Shown here in pieces: positions 19,501 through 32,305 of a stretch of 64,000 nt of DNA. Source of the DNA: Mugil cephalus (Eukaryota > Chordata > Actinopteri > Mugiliformes > Mugilidae); assembly GCF_022458985.1 (NCBI RefSeq), contig NC_061771.1:21277501-21341500 (forward strand). The letters are read 5' to 3'. Made by a program: the position numbers and the translations under genes. The notes beneath the pieces are model-generated. The model searched no databases, was not told the DNA's origin, and saw only the letters and a list, made by a program, of their open reading frames with translations. Numbering within the stretch: the first letter of the stretch is position 1; each line of letters opens with the position of its first letter.

Positions 19501-22500
19501 ACACACTCTTTATCAAAGACAATTCTCCCTCTGTTGTGTAAAAATGTGACACAGACATGTAAATGCTTTAAAGGGAGTGGTATTTATGTCTAAGTAATCC
19601 CATTTTTGTCTAAGGAATCTGCTTTTATCTATAACCAGTTTGTGTGATCACTGGGTTTTGAGTTGCACCTAGTTTTAAAAACACAAACTACAGTCAGAAA
19701 AAAATAGTTTTTATGGAGCCCTTCCGGAAACCAAAGTCACAAACTGCTTCTCACAGGATAAAACTAAATGCGTTTTTAAGGTCTCTTCAAGTTTCATTAA
19801 TTTATTTACACACTCATGTTAACCTTAGTGAGCTTTTTTTCTAAATGTAAGCTAGTGGAAATCCTTCATAGTACATTTAGAAATTATCAGTGGTTAATAT
19901 CAGATATGGGCTGACTCCATATACAGAGACTGTCTCCATAAACAGTTGTAAATCAGATAAGATATAAATGTAATAAAAAAGAAAACAGTATAAACCAAAA
20001 AAGCCATATTTGGTAAATGATCTTGTATTTATGTAGTGCTTCACAGCTCTTCACGGTTTCAGTACCACATCAGCCCAGAGGCTGACGAGTGAATAATAAA
20101 CCAGTGTAGCCGCAGGGAGCATCCTGTCATTCAGTGTCTTGTGGGTTCCTTGTCCCACTTTAGCCACAGCTGAGTTATGCATATTATACGCAAGGAAATG
20201 AGGCATTGGTTTTCAATGTTTGTTAGGCAAAGGGCCCCCAGAATGATTAGAGAGTTTAAGTAGGGAGCCCCTACCTTCTGTATGTGTGCTATATTAAATT
20301 TGGCCCAGTGCTATTTATAAATGTACATTGTACACCGAGTGCCACACTAGTCTAAGATCCTGGTCACCCTACTACTGCACGTGTTTGAAATTTTAAAAAA
20401 TTATTATTTGAACCTGTGTATTATTTGGATAGCTTCATATTGAATGCAGAATGATAATAATAATAATGATGTATATTTAAAAATAGCACTAGGCCAAGTT
20501 TAATTTAGAACACATCTAGTAGGTAGGGGGTCCCTACTTGTCAGTTTTGGGGTCTTTGGCCTCAAAAACGTTAAAGTCCCCTGAAAAATAGTCTGGATAA
20601 AAATCACATGTGTGAAATACAATAATGAAGCTATATTTATTGATACAAATCTAAAAATCTTGAGTTATTACAGACATGTCAGACTGTACAAAGGCATTAT
20701 TTAAAATTCTTACATGTGAGGATTTGCCCAAATAAAATCAGCCTTTTCTGCTGCATTAACACTGACGTGACCGATCTCTCTGAGCAGTACTTCGGCGCAT
20801 GGACCCCGCAGAAAGTTAAAGACAGGGTGACCGAGGTCCTCTACGGCTGGACGCTGTGGCTTCATGAAGAGCCCAAGATTCGGGAAGCCTACAACATGCT
20901 CAAGAAACAAGGTCAGGAACAACAGAGCCATTAAGTCTCTTTCACGTCTGTGCTCTAAGGTCCTGAGAAACACTTAACCTCCCGAGACCCTGAGTCCTCA
21001 TACGGGGACATTAAGTTTTAGGTTTGTGGCAGCTTATTCTGCTTCATTTAGGCCTGTTGTCCTCATAAGTTGACGCTTTAGTCTGTCATCTGTAGGTAGC
21101 AAGTTAGAACATGATAGTAGGCTGATTCATTCTGCAGCCGATCACTGGTCAAAAGTGGATGAGGTGTAAAACCTCATCCTATTCTGCGGCTGAAACTTGT
21201 TTATTTATGCTTATTAACTTTTCTAGTTTGATATGACGCGCAAATTTATCACATTTTATCAATAGTAACGAGCTATGACGTCACTAATTAACAAGTACTT
21301 GTTTGAAGACATTGGGATTTCATTGTTTGCAATTCTGTTTTTGCTCAGTTTCAGGAAATTAAATGATAATTTATAATTTCTTACAAACTGGGGGACTTTG
21401 TTGTAATATACAGCAAAATAACCCCTATGTCCACATATGAGGACATTTAAAACGATAAATTAAAACCACTAGGTCCTACTAATCCCAGATACCCTGGACA
21501 AATTTAAAATGCATAGCAAATAAGAGCTCGGGCCTCAGGAAGTTCAAATTAAACCAGGCGTGCATGTGATGTTTATAGATATACAAAGGACTAGTGTTAA
21601 GTTTCTCACGGCTAAAACTGCTTCATGTTTGTTTCTCTTGTTTTAGGTATCGTGAAGGAAGATCCCAAACTGCCAGACACACTTATCATGGCTCCTCCTC
21701 CACAAAGAAACACAGAGTCTGTTTTTGACCAGGAGGACAAGGCCATTGTGAGTGTGTGTGTGTGTTTGTATGTAACAAGTTGTCTGCTTAGTTGTTTCCT
21801 GTTGTAACAAGTGTTTCTGTGTCATCAGCTTTTAGCCAGATTATTGAAAAGTAACCGCCCCGAAGACCTGGAAGCTGCCAACAGGCTCATTAAAAGCACC
21901 ATGAAAGAGGTGAGGAGCGCTGGTCGTCTTTACCCGGAGCTTAAATAGTTTTATGAATGGGATATTATTCACTTCTTCCCCGTGTGTGGTGCTGTTTACA
22001 GGAGCAGGAGAAAGCTGAGAAAGTGTCGAAGCGCGAGTCAACCCTGAAGGAGGTGGAGAGCAGCGCCAGGGAGCTCAGAGCGCTGCTGGACCAGCAGGCA
22101 GTTACTGGAACTTCGTTAGAGCTCAGCGATGACGTGGAGGTATGCTGGTCATTACACAAACACTCAGTCAAACGTTACACAGAGTTCTGCCACGAGCTGC
22201 CACAGCCTGTCCAGTAAACTGATACATCACTGTTTCTATGAGCTCCCTAAACATGGCTGAGCTCCTGAAGCTTTTCTGAGCTGCAAAGTGTTTGATTATT
22301 AGCACATTTTTATATACAGACATTTTATACGCATACACTACAGGCAAAAAGTTTGGAAGCAACTTAACGTTACTGTTCCCAATGCCTTTCTTAAAAAAAG
22401 TTATATGAGTTCTATGTATTTTGGGATGTATTTACTGCTAAATGATCAGACTTTGCTTTTATTGGTATGAACCATTTTCCTCAGTTTACCTTTAGGTTTA

Positions 22501-25500
22501 CATTAATGGTACCATAGCTGAATATATGTCAGCAAAGAAAGAAATGAAGGGGTTAGTTTTAGGGTGTAGGGGAGATTTGCAAGAGTCACAACTTTAGTTC
22601 AAAAGTTTAAAAACAAAAAACAAATCACAGTTTGAATTATTCACTTAAATTCTTTGGGGATTTTGAGACACTGCATATATCTCTTGTGGAACGAATACCT
22701 TGTATATGTCATGTTGTTGTTAAAGCAAAGTCTAAGCAAGAAAAACTCAAATACCTGATAATTATAGTAAAAATGTCTTCTGATAAGTTACTCTTTATAT
22801 AATAATGTCTATTTTGTGGCAAAGTAAACCAATGGAACTATGATCTTTTATGTACAAATGTGATGTTGCTTCCAAACTTTTGGTCTGTTGTGTATATTTG
22901 TTGATAAGGTAAAAGATACAGTAAAATAAAACATGTTTAATGTAAATGTCCCTATTTGTTATTGTTGGGGCAAAAGTAAATGATTTAGCTCCTCATGATG
23001 GTTCTGACTGAAAATAAACATACTAAATACTTAACGCCAAAGGTTATCTGATTAACAGTTCAAGCAAACAGAGATACCTCTGAGGAAAATCGTTTCAGTG
23101 TATTTATTTTTGCTTTAATGTTGTTGACCCTGAGCTCCATGAACTCCTCAGGTCAGTTCAGACCTGATAACACGTTCTTAATGAATGTCCAAGGGGGCGT
23201 GAGGTCAGGTGACAAGTCGTCACTCTTTGGTCTTGACGTAGCTCTTCAAAGCTCTGAGGTGTGTTTGCTGTTTGGTGTGCGAATCGCCCTCCTCAAACAT
23301 ACCAGCCTGTCTCTGAAATGAGGAGTGGGAGTCAGAGTGGAGTCCGTGTTTCTGTCATGTTTGTCTGGGAAGGTTCTTAGTCATGTGGAGTTTCTTGTCA
23401 GTGAGAGGCTCCGGTCTCAATGGGGTTGAAAACTGATGGCAGATAATATCTGAGTCCTCCTCCGCTGTTTGGAGAACGTTTCTTCAGTTTGACATAGATG
23501 TCTTTCTCTAGATGTTGACGTTGCTATCTTTGGACAAAGAAAACTCCTTTGAACTACATGCCCACGTTGCTAAAAACGGCTAAAAACAACAGCCAAACTG
23601 TGATTAATAGTGTGTTTTTTTTTCTACATTTAAATTAAACAATTAAAACGTTTGAATATTTTTATATATTTCTGCCTCATGTGTAAATAATTCTAGTAAA
23701 AAACCCAGGAGTTGGTTCAAGTTATCTGTTCCATTTCCAATGTGTAGCTTGAATAGACTAAATTTAATTTGACATTATAGCAAGAATTAAAAAAAAAAAA
23801 CTTTTAATTTCACTCTGCACTCAAAAAATGAACACACCGAGTTTCCACCAAGTTATATTCTGCCAAGACAGGAGCTTTAATGGACATGGTCATCTAGTTT
23901 TCAGACTTTTGTAACTGGAACGCTGATAACTGTGACGTCATTCTCAGTGTCGACCTCCGCCCTCCGAGGTAAATGGAATAAATATTCAGACGTTAATGGC
24001 ATTAGTGACACCAGTTTCTGGTTCTTACAGAAACAAGACCAGCAAGTTTCCTAATTAAACCTCAACTTCCCACCAGTTTCTTAGAACTGAAGAAGCTACT
24101 CAGATGAGCAGTCGCCTTTTTAAACACCTCTTGGTTCCTCTGTTTGTTTCATACCCACTTCAGTGCTGCAGTAAATCTTTGGTTTGGTTTCTTCTGTGAT
24201 GATAGTGAGCCAGTTGTTTTAGTGACCATTTCATGTCCATTTTAAAGACACACAACCAGAAAATTCCAGAAGAGAGTGTAACATTTAAGACAAAATAAAG
24301 TAGTATTGGGTTCATCTAATCCATAGGTCTTCAACAAACAGGGGGGCTATGACCCCTAGGGGGTCTCCAGAGGTACTGCAGGGGGGTCACAAAATCTTTG
24401 GTTGATTAAACATTTTTTATATATATCTTTTTAATTTTCCCCCTCAAATACCCCACTGTTGCACATGTTTGACATAAAAAAAATATATTATTTGAACCTG
24501 TGTATCTTAATATTGAATGCAAAATGATAATAATAATAATGTATATTTATGAATAGCACTAGGCCAAGTTTAATATAGAACACATATATTAAGTAGGGGG
24601 TCCCTATTTAATCTCTCAGTTTTGGAGTTCTTGGCCTGAAGTTTTAATCTACAGATATTCCCTCATTGTGTACAAGTGTGATTAAATGCTCCTTATCACA
24701 TTTATTTATCCCTCTCACCTCTCCAGGCTCTGTACGAGCGCTGCGACCGGCTGAGGCCCAGCCTGTTCCGACTGGCCAGCGACACGATGGACGATGACGC
24801 TGCTCTGGCCCAGATCCTGGCGGCTAACGACGAGCTGACGCTTGTAGTGAACGCCTACAAAAACCTGATTGTACGAGGAGAGTGTAATGGCAAAAGATCA
24901 AGAAGTAAAAGTGAAGAAGTGACGAGAAAAAATAGCGGTAGGCCTCAGTTTGTTCCACCTCTTTGTGTTTTAAGGCCCCGTGGGAAATCCTTAACCTCGT
25001 GTCTGGCTCTGCTCCGTGTTTGATCCGTTTTTTCTTTTTGTTTATCCAGCTCCTACGAGTCCCAGGGAGATTAAGAGCTACCACCTCATCGATCTGTCAG
25101 CGCTGGACTCTCCGCCGACTCACAGAAAAGCCGATTCACCTCCTGCCTTTAGATCCTCTTCACCCGTCTTCTTCTCTGAGACGGAGGACACCTTCCACTC
25201 GGACACTGACCACGGTTTAAATGAATTGGGTGGGCCTGCGCTCGTTCTCATTTCTCCTTTGCTTCTCTAACGCTGACGAATGCGCTCCTCAATGTAACCG
25301 CGCTGTGTTGTGTAATTACAGAGTTGTATAATGTCTCAAAACGGACTCAAGAGAAGTCAAAGTCGTACTATGAGGAGCTGATGCAGGTGAGGCTGGAGTC
25401 TGGGGCAAATATTTAAAGCTGTATTTTGTTTAGAGATGCATGTAACAAAATACTAAACTGTACTTTCAGCTTAACGGAGACATTCAGATAACGAACACGG

Positions 25501-27612
25501 AGCAGAACGGAGGGAGAGGACTTGTCCTGAGAGCCCGTGGGAGTGGAGGGAATTGCGGCACATCGAACGGGACAAACATTTGGTGAGAACGGGACACAAG
25601 CAGAGACCTGACAGTCCTTTAACTCCACCTTTTAACATTTGTAGACACAAAGTCAGAGTTTGAAGCATGTAGTGATGAATATTACGTAACTATAACATGT
25701 GCTTGAGCCTCATAAGCATTAAAGAGATAATGATTCACATAAAGTAACGTCACACAGCTGTAAAAATATAAAATGTCTTTGTAGGAATGGTAGAAACTTT
25801 ACATCAATAAAATAATATAAAATATATTTAGATAGTGTTCATAAGTTAATGTTTAGATATGCACATAATAATATTACTGTTCAGTGAATTTAAGTAGGTT
25901 CAAATTGACTCTCGTTTTGAAGCCGTAGTTACTGATGGTGGCCACTGGAGGGCAGTAAAACTTATTAATAAGGTTTGAAAAGAAGAATTTTCAGTTAGAA
26001 ATGTAAATTGTAGTTGATCTGTCTTTTCTCCTGTCAGGTCTGTCCCCCACAATCAGCAGTTCACAGAGTCGGGATCTCCGTCCAAGTCACAGAAACAACC
26101 AAATGACGTGTCTGGATCTCCTGGGAAACAGGAGGAGAACTTACTAAAAACCATCTTTGTTCCAGTGGAAACCATCAAACCTAGTATGTCCCTAAAGGCT
26201 GCAGGCAGCACCTGCTTTTTGAGAGACGCCAGCAGCGTGTCTTTGTGTAACTGTCCTGCTGTTGTCCCTTGTAGGTCATCTGGAGCCGATCACGCTGCAC
26301 GATCGGGCCGGTGTCCACGTGTCGCTCCATTTTGCCAGAGACTGCCCCCCCGGTCATCCAGGAGTCGCTGTGGTCGTCATGTCTGCAGTGAACACATCTG
26401 CCCTCCATGTTAAAGACTTCCTGTTTCAAGCCGCTGTTCCTAAGGTAACAAATCTGTAGTTGTTTTTTTTTTAGTGCAGCTTTGATTGAGTGAAAATTTA
26501 AAACTGCATTTCAACTTCAAACTCTAGTTTCTCAAATGTGTTGTTTGTTGCTTGTTGCTTGCTTGGAGTAGACAGATTAAATTCTTATCAGAGTATGAGT
26601 CTGGTAATGCCTGAAATTTCATTTTGTGGTGTGTTTCAAACTGATACAGAGAATGAAAATACCTCTGCACTCTATTTGATAGTCCTACAACCAATCGGAG
26701 ACATTTAGTTTTGCCACCGTTACCCTTCTGTCCTACCACACCCTAAGGCTCCCTCTGTTATTTAGTGTGCAGACCTCCTTCTTTTTTGATGATTTGTTTT
26801 TTAGTCTGGCGAATGCTTATCGTGGATGTGCTCTCTATTGACTTCATGTCCTTCACCACATAAAAACCACCCAGACAGTTTGATGATCACATGGTATAAT
26901 TAGTTGCTGACAGAGCCACTCCAGACGGATTCAGTCTAGTTTCAAAGTGAACTTAATTATAATGTTCTTTGTATCCTTTTCTCTGACGAACTGGAAGTAA
27001 TGAGCATGTGTCCATCTCATGAATGTAGAGTCATGCCTTACAAAACGCATTACAGTGATTGCGTTACTTTTTTAACAAGTGTCCTAATGTTGCCTAATGT
27101 GACAATATGTACGTTGACAAGTGTCCTAATCAGCACTTATGTGCTAATGGTCTATATATGTTTATTTACCACTTATGGTTTTTGTAGCCACTGTTACTCA
27201 CAGAACTTAATCTTGTATTTAAGTATTTCAATCTCTTGAGCTGTGTCTCTGTTAGTGATCGATACCACAGATTTTCTTTAGGATTCAATACTGAGTAAAT
27301 TTCAGGCTGGTCTCGTCAATACTGATCCCATACTGATACTTTGTGTAAATACACCCCAATGTGTGTGGTACATCTAGAAAAACTACTTCAAATCATAGCT
27401 TCATTTTTCTTATGCCCTACAATGACTCTCTGTGGTCGACATTTAGAGATTCCAAGCATTTTACTGAGTTTGCTCTAAAGGGGTTAAACTGTCACATCTG
27501 CTTCAAGTTGACACTACGTGAGGTTTCTCTCTGGTTTATCTCACCAGTTTTAATCTCTAGCAGAGTTACTGGGAACTGATACGATCATCAGTCACATACA
27601 CCCCCCCGCCCC

Positions 27613-27670
<58 letters not shown>

Positions 27671-28840
27671 TTCAGATCTGCATATCAGCGAATGATGTTC
27701 AATACCAGGATTTCCTTTCCGACACGATGCTGAGTAGAATTCAGGCTGTTATCGGCGACACCGATACATCTGATACCGATACTTTGTGTAAATACACCCT
27801 TTTGTGTCTGTATGTGTATTTAGTTTAGTACACTGAATTAGAGATATATTGAGGTAGTGGCCTCATTTACTATATAGTCAAGCAAATACAACAACAGAAA
27901 AACCAGGGGACACAATCATACAAAATGTGAAAATGATGTTTCAAACATTAAAAAAAAAAAGGAAAGAAGATAAATAAAATAGAAATAAGAGAAAATACTA
28001 CTATAAAATGAAAACTGGCATCTTAATTCTGACCCTGTGCTCTCCTCTTCTGTCCTCATCATAAACGCCTCGTGTTCTGTGTTGTGGTTCAACGTTGCCA
28101 CAACTCAATAGTTTAGTTACTTTCCTCCGTGTTCCTTCATTTCCTCGAATGACTGAAGATTTTAGAGCATAAAAACCTGCATCAGTATCGATCCGCACAT
28201 CACTAATATCAGTCTGCTTCTTCTCATGAGTTACAGACACACAAACTCATTGTCATTTTACAAACTGTCTTGCAGACCATGTCAGTGAAGCTCCAGCCTG
28301 CCTCGGGGACACACCTACCTCCTTACAACCCTCTCCTGCCTCCACCTTCGGTCTCACAGGTCCTGCTGCTGGCCAATCCTCAGAGGGTGAGTTTATATGC
28401 ATCCACACGCTAGTGGCTTTTTACTCATCAGACATCATTTATAAAGAATTAAAAATTTGTACATTTTAGTGTTTGTTCGTTTCCATCATTAGTGCCTGCT
28501 GCTGCATTGTTGCGTCGCTTTGTATTCTCTGTGCAGGCATAAAAGGGCGTATGCTCAATATTGGACAAGGACCTCCCTGTGGATAAACATGTAGCTGCAG
28601 ATTTTATTGAACCTTTAAAGCCCAGATTGGTTCTTCATCCGTTAGTTGTTTGTTTGCTTCTTTGTTCCCTTCAGCGTTGAGTGTCTTGGGTCGGTCTGAA
28701 CTAAGTCTCTCCTCTGTTTTCTTCAGTGTAAGGTCCGCCTGCGCTACAAACTGACTCTGACTCACGGAGACCAGCAGCTGAACGAGACCGGAGGGATGGA
28801 CAATTTCCCCGAGTGGACTTCTTTGGTCGGCGGCCACTAA
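16572..28840 (+). CDS. gga2: GGA-family clathrin adaptor (gga2-like), complete, 16 exons, 618 aa
   Basis: ARF-dependent monomeric adaptor sorting mannose-6-phosphate receptors from the trans-Golgi network. Exons: 16572-16614, 18137-18221, 18555-18630, 19232-19330, 20788-20911, 21647-21747, 21829-21909, 22002-22139, 24727-24937, 25050-25229, 25322-25386, 25470-25582, 26038-26183, 26275-26444, 28276-28386, 28727-28840; frame is kept throughout. VHS domain (about 1-150) includes RWDCIQGFYQLVNQE and FGAWTPQKVKDRV. GAT domain (about 175-315) includes LKSNRPEDLEAANRLIK and LAANDELTLVVNAYKNL. The hinge (about 320-485) has a clathrin-box-like LIDLS (332-336). The gamma-adaptin ear (about 488-618) runs from EPITLHDRAGV to FPEW. 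No internal acidic-dileucine autoinhibitory motif (present in GGA1/GGA3) is seen in the hinge, which suits GGA2, as does the position directly after ears2. Length is close to human GGA2 (613 aa). A gga3-like paralog is the alternative. Confidence 0.9.
18738..18760. repeat. Poly-T run in gga2 intron 3
   Basis: About 20 consecutive T; low complexity and of no evident function. Confidence 0.7.
20215..20600. mobile_element. Interspersed repeat, 'GGGGGTC' family, copy 2, in gga2 intron 4
   Basis: A diverged copy. It carries 'ttatttgaacctgtgtatta', 'attgaatgcagaatgataataataa', 'cactaggccaagtttaat' and 'tagtaggtagggggtccct', all shared with copy 3. Confidence 0.6.
22333..22896. mobile_element. Tc1-type MITE with intact terminal repeats in gga2 intron 8
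   Basis: The left end ATACACTACAGGCAAAAAGT continues into TTGGAAGCAAC. The right end, reverse-complemented, reads ATACACAACAGACCAAAAGT and then TTGGAAGCAAC. These are about 30-bp imperfect inverted repeats starting in a TA context. The CACTAC...CAAAAGTTTG terminus is typical of fish Tc1-like transposons. No transposase ORF remains in the 560 bp. Confidence 0.75.
24325..24650. mobile_element. Interspersed repeat, 'GGGGGTC' family, copy 3, in gga2 intron 8
   Basis: The fullest of the three copies: 'taggtcttcaacaaacagg', 'gacccctagggggtct', 'aggtactgcaggggggtc', AT-rich middle, 'cactaggccaagtttaatat' and 'aagtagggggtccctattt'. It ends about 75 bp before gga2 exon 9. Confidence 0.65.
27240..28215. 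mobile_element. hAT-like repeat pair with nested (CA)n in gga2 intron 14
   Basis: The motif 'gatccgatactttgtgtaaatacacc' and its relatives occur twice (near 27330-27358 and 27760-27800). Each is preceded by a 'gataccag...gagta...ttcaggctg' block. The far end near 28178-28210 reads 'cagtatcgatccgcacatcactaatatca'. A C-rich run and a (CA)n array (27600-27668) separate the two units. This looks like a duplicated or self-inserted non-autonomous element; the superfamily is tentative. Confidence 0.45.
27614..27668. repeat. (CA)n microsatellite
   Basis: About 27 CA units after a C-rich run, inside the repeat pair of gga2 intron 14. Confidence 0.95.
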
Positions 28841-29130
28841 AAAAACTCTGAAATCCAGACTAAAATGTGTGAGGGACTTTTCTGTTTGACCATGAAAGTC
28901 TTTTTCTACATTTTCTAACCCAGAAGCAAGTAAAATTTATACGAAGAACTGTTACTGACCGCAACGTAATGCGACAGTAGCTGCTCCTCAACACTGCTCC
29001 CTCTTTTCATTTACAGATATCCAGATGTTGCTATGCCCTCTAATAGGACCTCATCCAGGTGTTAAATACTCTGTCGTCGTGTCGTGTCGTTTGTGCTGCC
29101 TCTTGAGATCATCCAGTCTGTTCACTGTAT

Positions 29131-29161
29131 CTGTGTGTGTGTGTGTGTGTGAGTGTGTGTG
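29131..29161. repeat. (GT)n microsatellite in the gga2 3' UTR
   Basis: GT repeat about 300 bases after the gga2 stop codon, so probably transcribed. Confidence 0.85.
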
Positions 29162-29365
29162 TGATCTGGTTACACGTCTGTAACATGTTTATTTATTTTG
29201 TGCATTTGTGCCGTCAGATCTCCCAACGTGCCTCTACTTGGATCAGGTTTTGATTTTAACGTGTATTTATTGTTCAAATGAGGTTTCCTTAAGGAGCGAA
29301 AGGTGTTGATGAAAATCGTCGTGTTATGTAATGAATCTAGCGTTTTTTGACTTTAGTCTGTTTCA

Positions 29366-29371
29366 ATTAAA
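29366..29371 (+). terminator. Candidate polyadenylation signal of gga2 (proximal)
   Basis: ATTAAA about 525 bases after the stop codon, followed by GT-rich sequence. A distal AATAAA lies at 29895-29900. Confidence 0.4.
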
Positions 29372-29894
29372 GTGCTCATTTAAGCCATGCAGCTTAAATA
29401 ACAAACGAAGGAAGGAAGAACTGCCACAGAAAGATGAAAAAATTTAAACCTGCAAACAGATGATGCAAAAACAATCATGAAAATATCGTTCATTTCTGTC
29501 CTCATTGTTTTGTATTTGTTTAGTAGCAGCATTTTTTTAATCTCCCTTAACGTCTTTGTTTTTTGTGACTGCAGTAGATTTCTTCGTCCCATTTGTTTCT
29601 TGATTTGCTCTGTTTTGTTAAATCGCACCTTCTTTGTTTTATGCTGCCTTGGCGAGGATATTTTCTCCACTTGCAAGTCGCACTGTGCATCAGCTGCCAA
29701 AATGTAATGTTTTTGTTGACCATGTAGGAGTTTCCTGAGCAGCCGTCTTACACTGTGAAGCTTTAAGTTGCCTTTTTAGAGCAAAAAAGGATAATAACGA
29801 ATTCAGTCTCAGCTTTAACTCTCAGATTGTACAAGATCAAAACAGGAAACGCTTTCCTGTCTGGTCTCTGTCATGTGTCAGTATTCACTTTATT

Positions 29895-29900
29895 AATAAA
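29895..29900 (+). terminator. Candidate polyadenylation signal of gga2 (distal)
   Basis: Canonical AATAAA about 1.05 kb after the stop codon, followed within 40 bases by TTTGTTTTGTGTTTTG, a good downstream GU-rich element. It lies just before the minisatellite at 30062. Confidence 0.5.
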
Positions 29901-30061
29901 TACAAATTCATTCTGTGATTTGTTTTGTGTTTTGTCTCTTAGAGCTTCAAAAGGATGTGAAATTCACCCTTTAAAAATCACATTTTATTTCACAAGAGAA
30001 TGTTTCAATCCTGCAGAAGAGGATAAGGGCCACTGAAAGAACAATGACAGTAAATGAATGT

Positions 30062-30440
30062 TTTGTTTTTTAATTCTGACTTTTTTCTTAGAATTCAGAC
30101 TTTAATCTCAGAATTTTTACTTTTTTCTCAGAATTCTAACTTTGATCTCAGAATTTTGCCTTTTTTACTCAGAATTCTGACTTTTTTTCTCAGAACTTTT
30201 TTCTCAGAACTCTGACTTAAATCTCAAAATTTATACTTTTTTTCTCAGAATTCAGACTTTTTTTTCTCAGAACGTTGCCTTTAATCTCAGAATTCTTACT
30301 TTAATCTCAGAATTCTTACTTTAATCTCAGAATTCTTACTTTTTCTCAGAATTCTGACTTTTTCTCAGAATTCTGACTTTTTCTCAGAATTCTGACTTTT
30401 TCTCAGAATTGACACTTTTTTTCTCAGAATTCTTAAGGGA
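30062..30440. repeat. Minisatellite with a palindromic TCAGAATTCTGA core
   Basis: About 18 to 20 imperfect copies of a unit near 18-20 bp, TTTTTCTCAGAATTCTGAC. The sharpest copies are at 30290-30410. Each good unit contains the self-complementary 12-mer TCAGAATTCTGA. The array sits in the convergent gap between gga2 and pde4a. Confidence 0.9.
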
Positions 30441-32305
30441 AAAAAGAGAATTCTGAACTCAAAAAAAGAAAAAAAGAATTTAACTACATTTTTTTTTTTT
30501 TTGTCGTTGTTGTTCAGTGGACCTAACCTCTTCCGTACAGTCCCAACTATTATCAAGAATAATAACATATATTATGGCGGGGCCAGTGTCCATGTCAGTG
30601 TCCCCATTAAATTAGGAAAAGTCATTAAATATGAAGCAAAAAAAAGGATGTTAATCACGTATTTAGAAACTTTGAATGGAGTGAAATTAACCCCAAAGAT
30701 AATAGCAGGGTTAAAGTGAAGGCAATTAGCTCCAGTAGTAACTGGAAGTGAACTCTTTCTCTAAAAGAAATGACTTACCACCACAACAGTTTATAGGTTA
30801 AAATCAATAGGCTACCTGTCTGTTGATGTATGCATTGTTAAAGTTTTAAAATGTAGGAAAATTAATTCAGTTTCCTAGACACTATAGTACTTGCTGTTTG
30901 CTCAATCTAAGCTGATATTTAAAAGAGATTAAATTCATGAACCTTTAACGATATTAGACAATAACCTCTGTGAATATGTGTCTATATTCATTTTATTAGT
31001 AAATTAAAATTTTCTGTAGCAACTGACAATAATATGAACATTATGTTTAAAAAAGAAAAAGAAAATAGAAAAATTGCTAACTAATCACAGTTGTTGTTTT
31101 CTGGCTGAACTGGTAAAATAAAACGTTAGTGAAGCTCTTCCGCCATTAAAAACATCATTTATTCATTGGTTCATTCATCGTATTTATTATATGACATCAG
31201 CAGATTAAAATACAGGTTTGTTATGTACATATATGTAACAGGGGTGTTAGATAAAGTGCCAAATACAATCTTTACAAAAACCGAACAAAAACAAAAGAAT
31301 GGGATTTGTGGAAGACCATCACACCCGCTGGCCTGGTCCCAGTGTTTCATTGCTTCTTGACGTGTAGCCCCCCCATCACCCTCACCCCCTCACCCCTTCA
31401 CCCCTCGGAGGGTGCGGAGGCTGAATTGCTCAGTGCTGGTCATGGGACAGTTTGGCACGGTTCAGGTGAAACCTCTCGCGGTGAGATGAATACTGGCTGT
31501 TGATTCATTTCTATTTATTACTATTATTATTTGTTTTAAACATGGACTGACATCGACACGTACAGTTAAATCAGCCTCTGTGAGAAAAACAGTTTCCGAC
31601 GTTATTCAGAAATCGGTTTCAGAAATCCAGCATTGTGGCGTTAAGGTTAGTATGTGAGGAGGAGGTCAAACTGGTCTGGGAGCGGAGCCCAGGAGGAGCG
31701 GAGGAAAGTTTCTTTTGTAGTAAATACAAGACGACAGACTACACTTCCCAGACTTGTTTTTTTTTTTTTTGTTTGTTTTTGTTTTTTGACAAACAGAGAG
31801 AGTTGACATTCTTTTAGCAGTTCTTGAGATAATAGTCACTGTGTCATCAACAAGACGGAGACCGAGAGACGATGTGTCCATAAGAACGGGAGAACAGGCA
31901 CGTACTTGTTTGCATGTACGTATCAGATGTTTCTTTTTTTTTTTTTTTAATTTTTATTGTTATTTCTTTAGATGTTCAGGAGCTACAAAAAGTTCATAAA
32001 ACAGGTTCTTCTCCCTTTAGTTATTATTGTCGTCATGTCTCAGTCTGTCCCCCCTACGGCAGTGATGGATGTATGGACACCAGGTGAAGGAGACTCTTGT
32101 CTGTCACTACCAGCTGATCGGGGACAATCTGGAGGGTGGGGGGTGGGGGTGGGGGCTGTGTCCAGTTGCCGCAGCAACCGTTGGTCTTAAATGTTCCTCG
32201 GTGAGATTCTGGAGACGTCCCGAGTCGAGCATAAGAGCACGTGATCTGGAGAGAAGAGAATCCTCCTCCACCTTCGTTTCCTCACTGACCCTGTTTGTTG
32301 GTGGT
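30441..32305. other. Convergent intergenic gap and pde4a 3' UTR
   Basis: No additional gene is supported. On the minus strand, AATAAA signals at 31163-31158 and 31188-31183 could end pde4a, giving a 3' UTR of about 1.1 kb. There is a poly-T run near 31758-31772 and a G-rich run near 32130-32158. Confidence 0.5.
31158..31163 (-). terminator. Candidate polyadenylation signal of pde4a
   Basis: TTTATT on the plus strand is AATAAA on the minus strand, about 1.1 kb after the pde4a stop codon. A second one lies at 31183-31188. Assignment is by position only. Confidence 0.4.
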
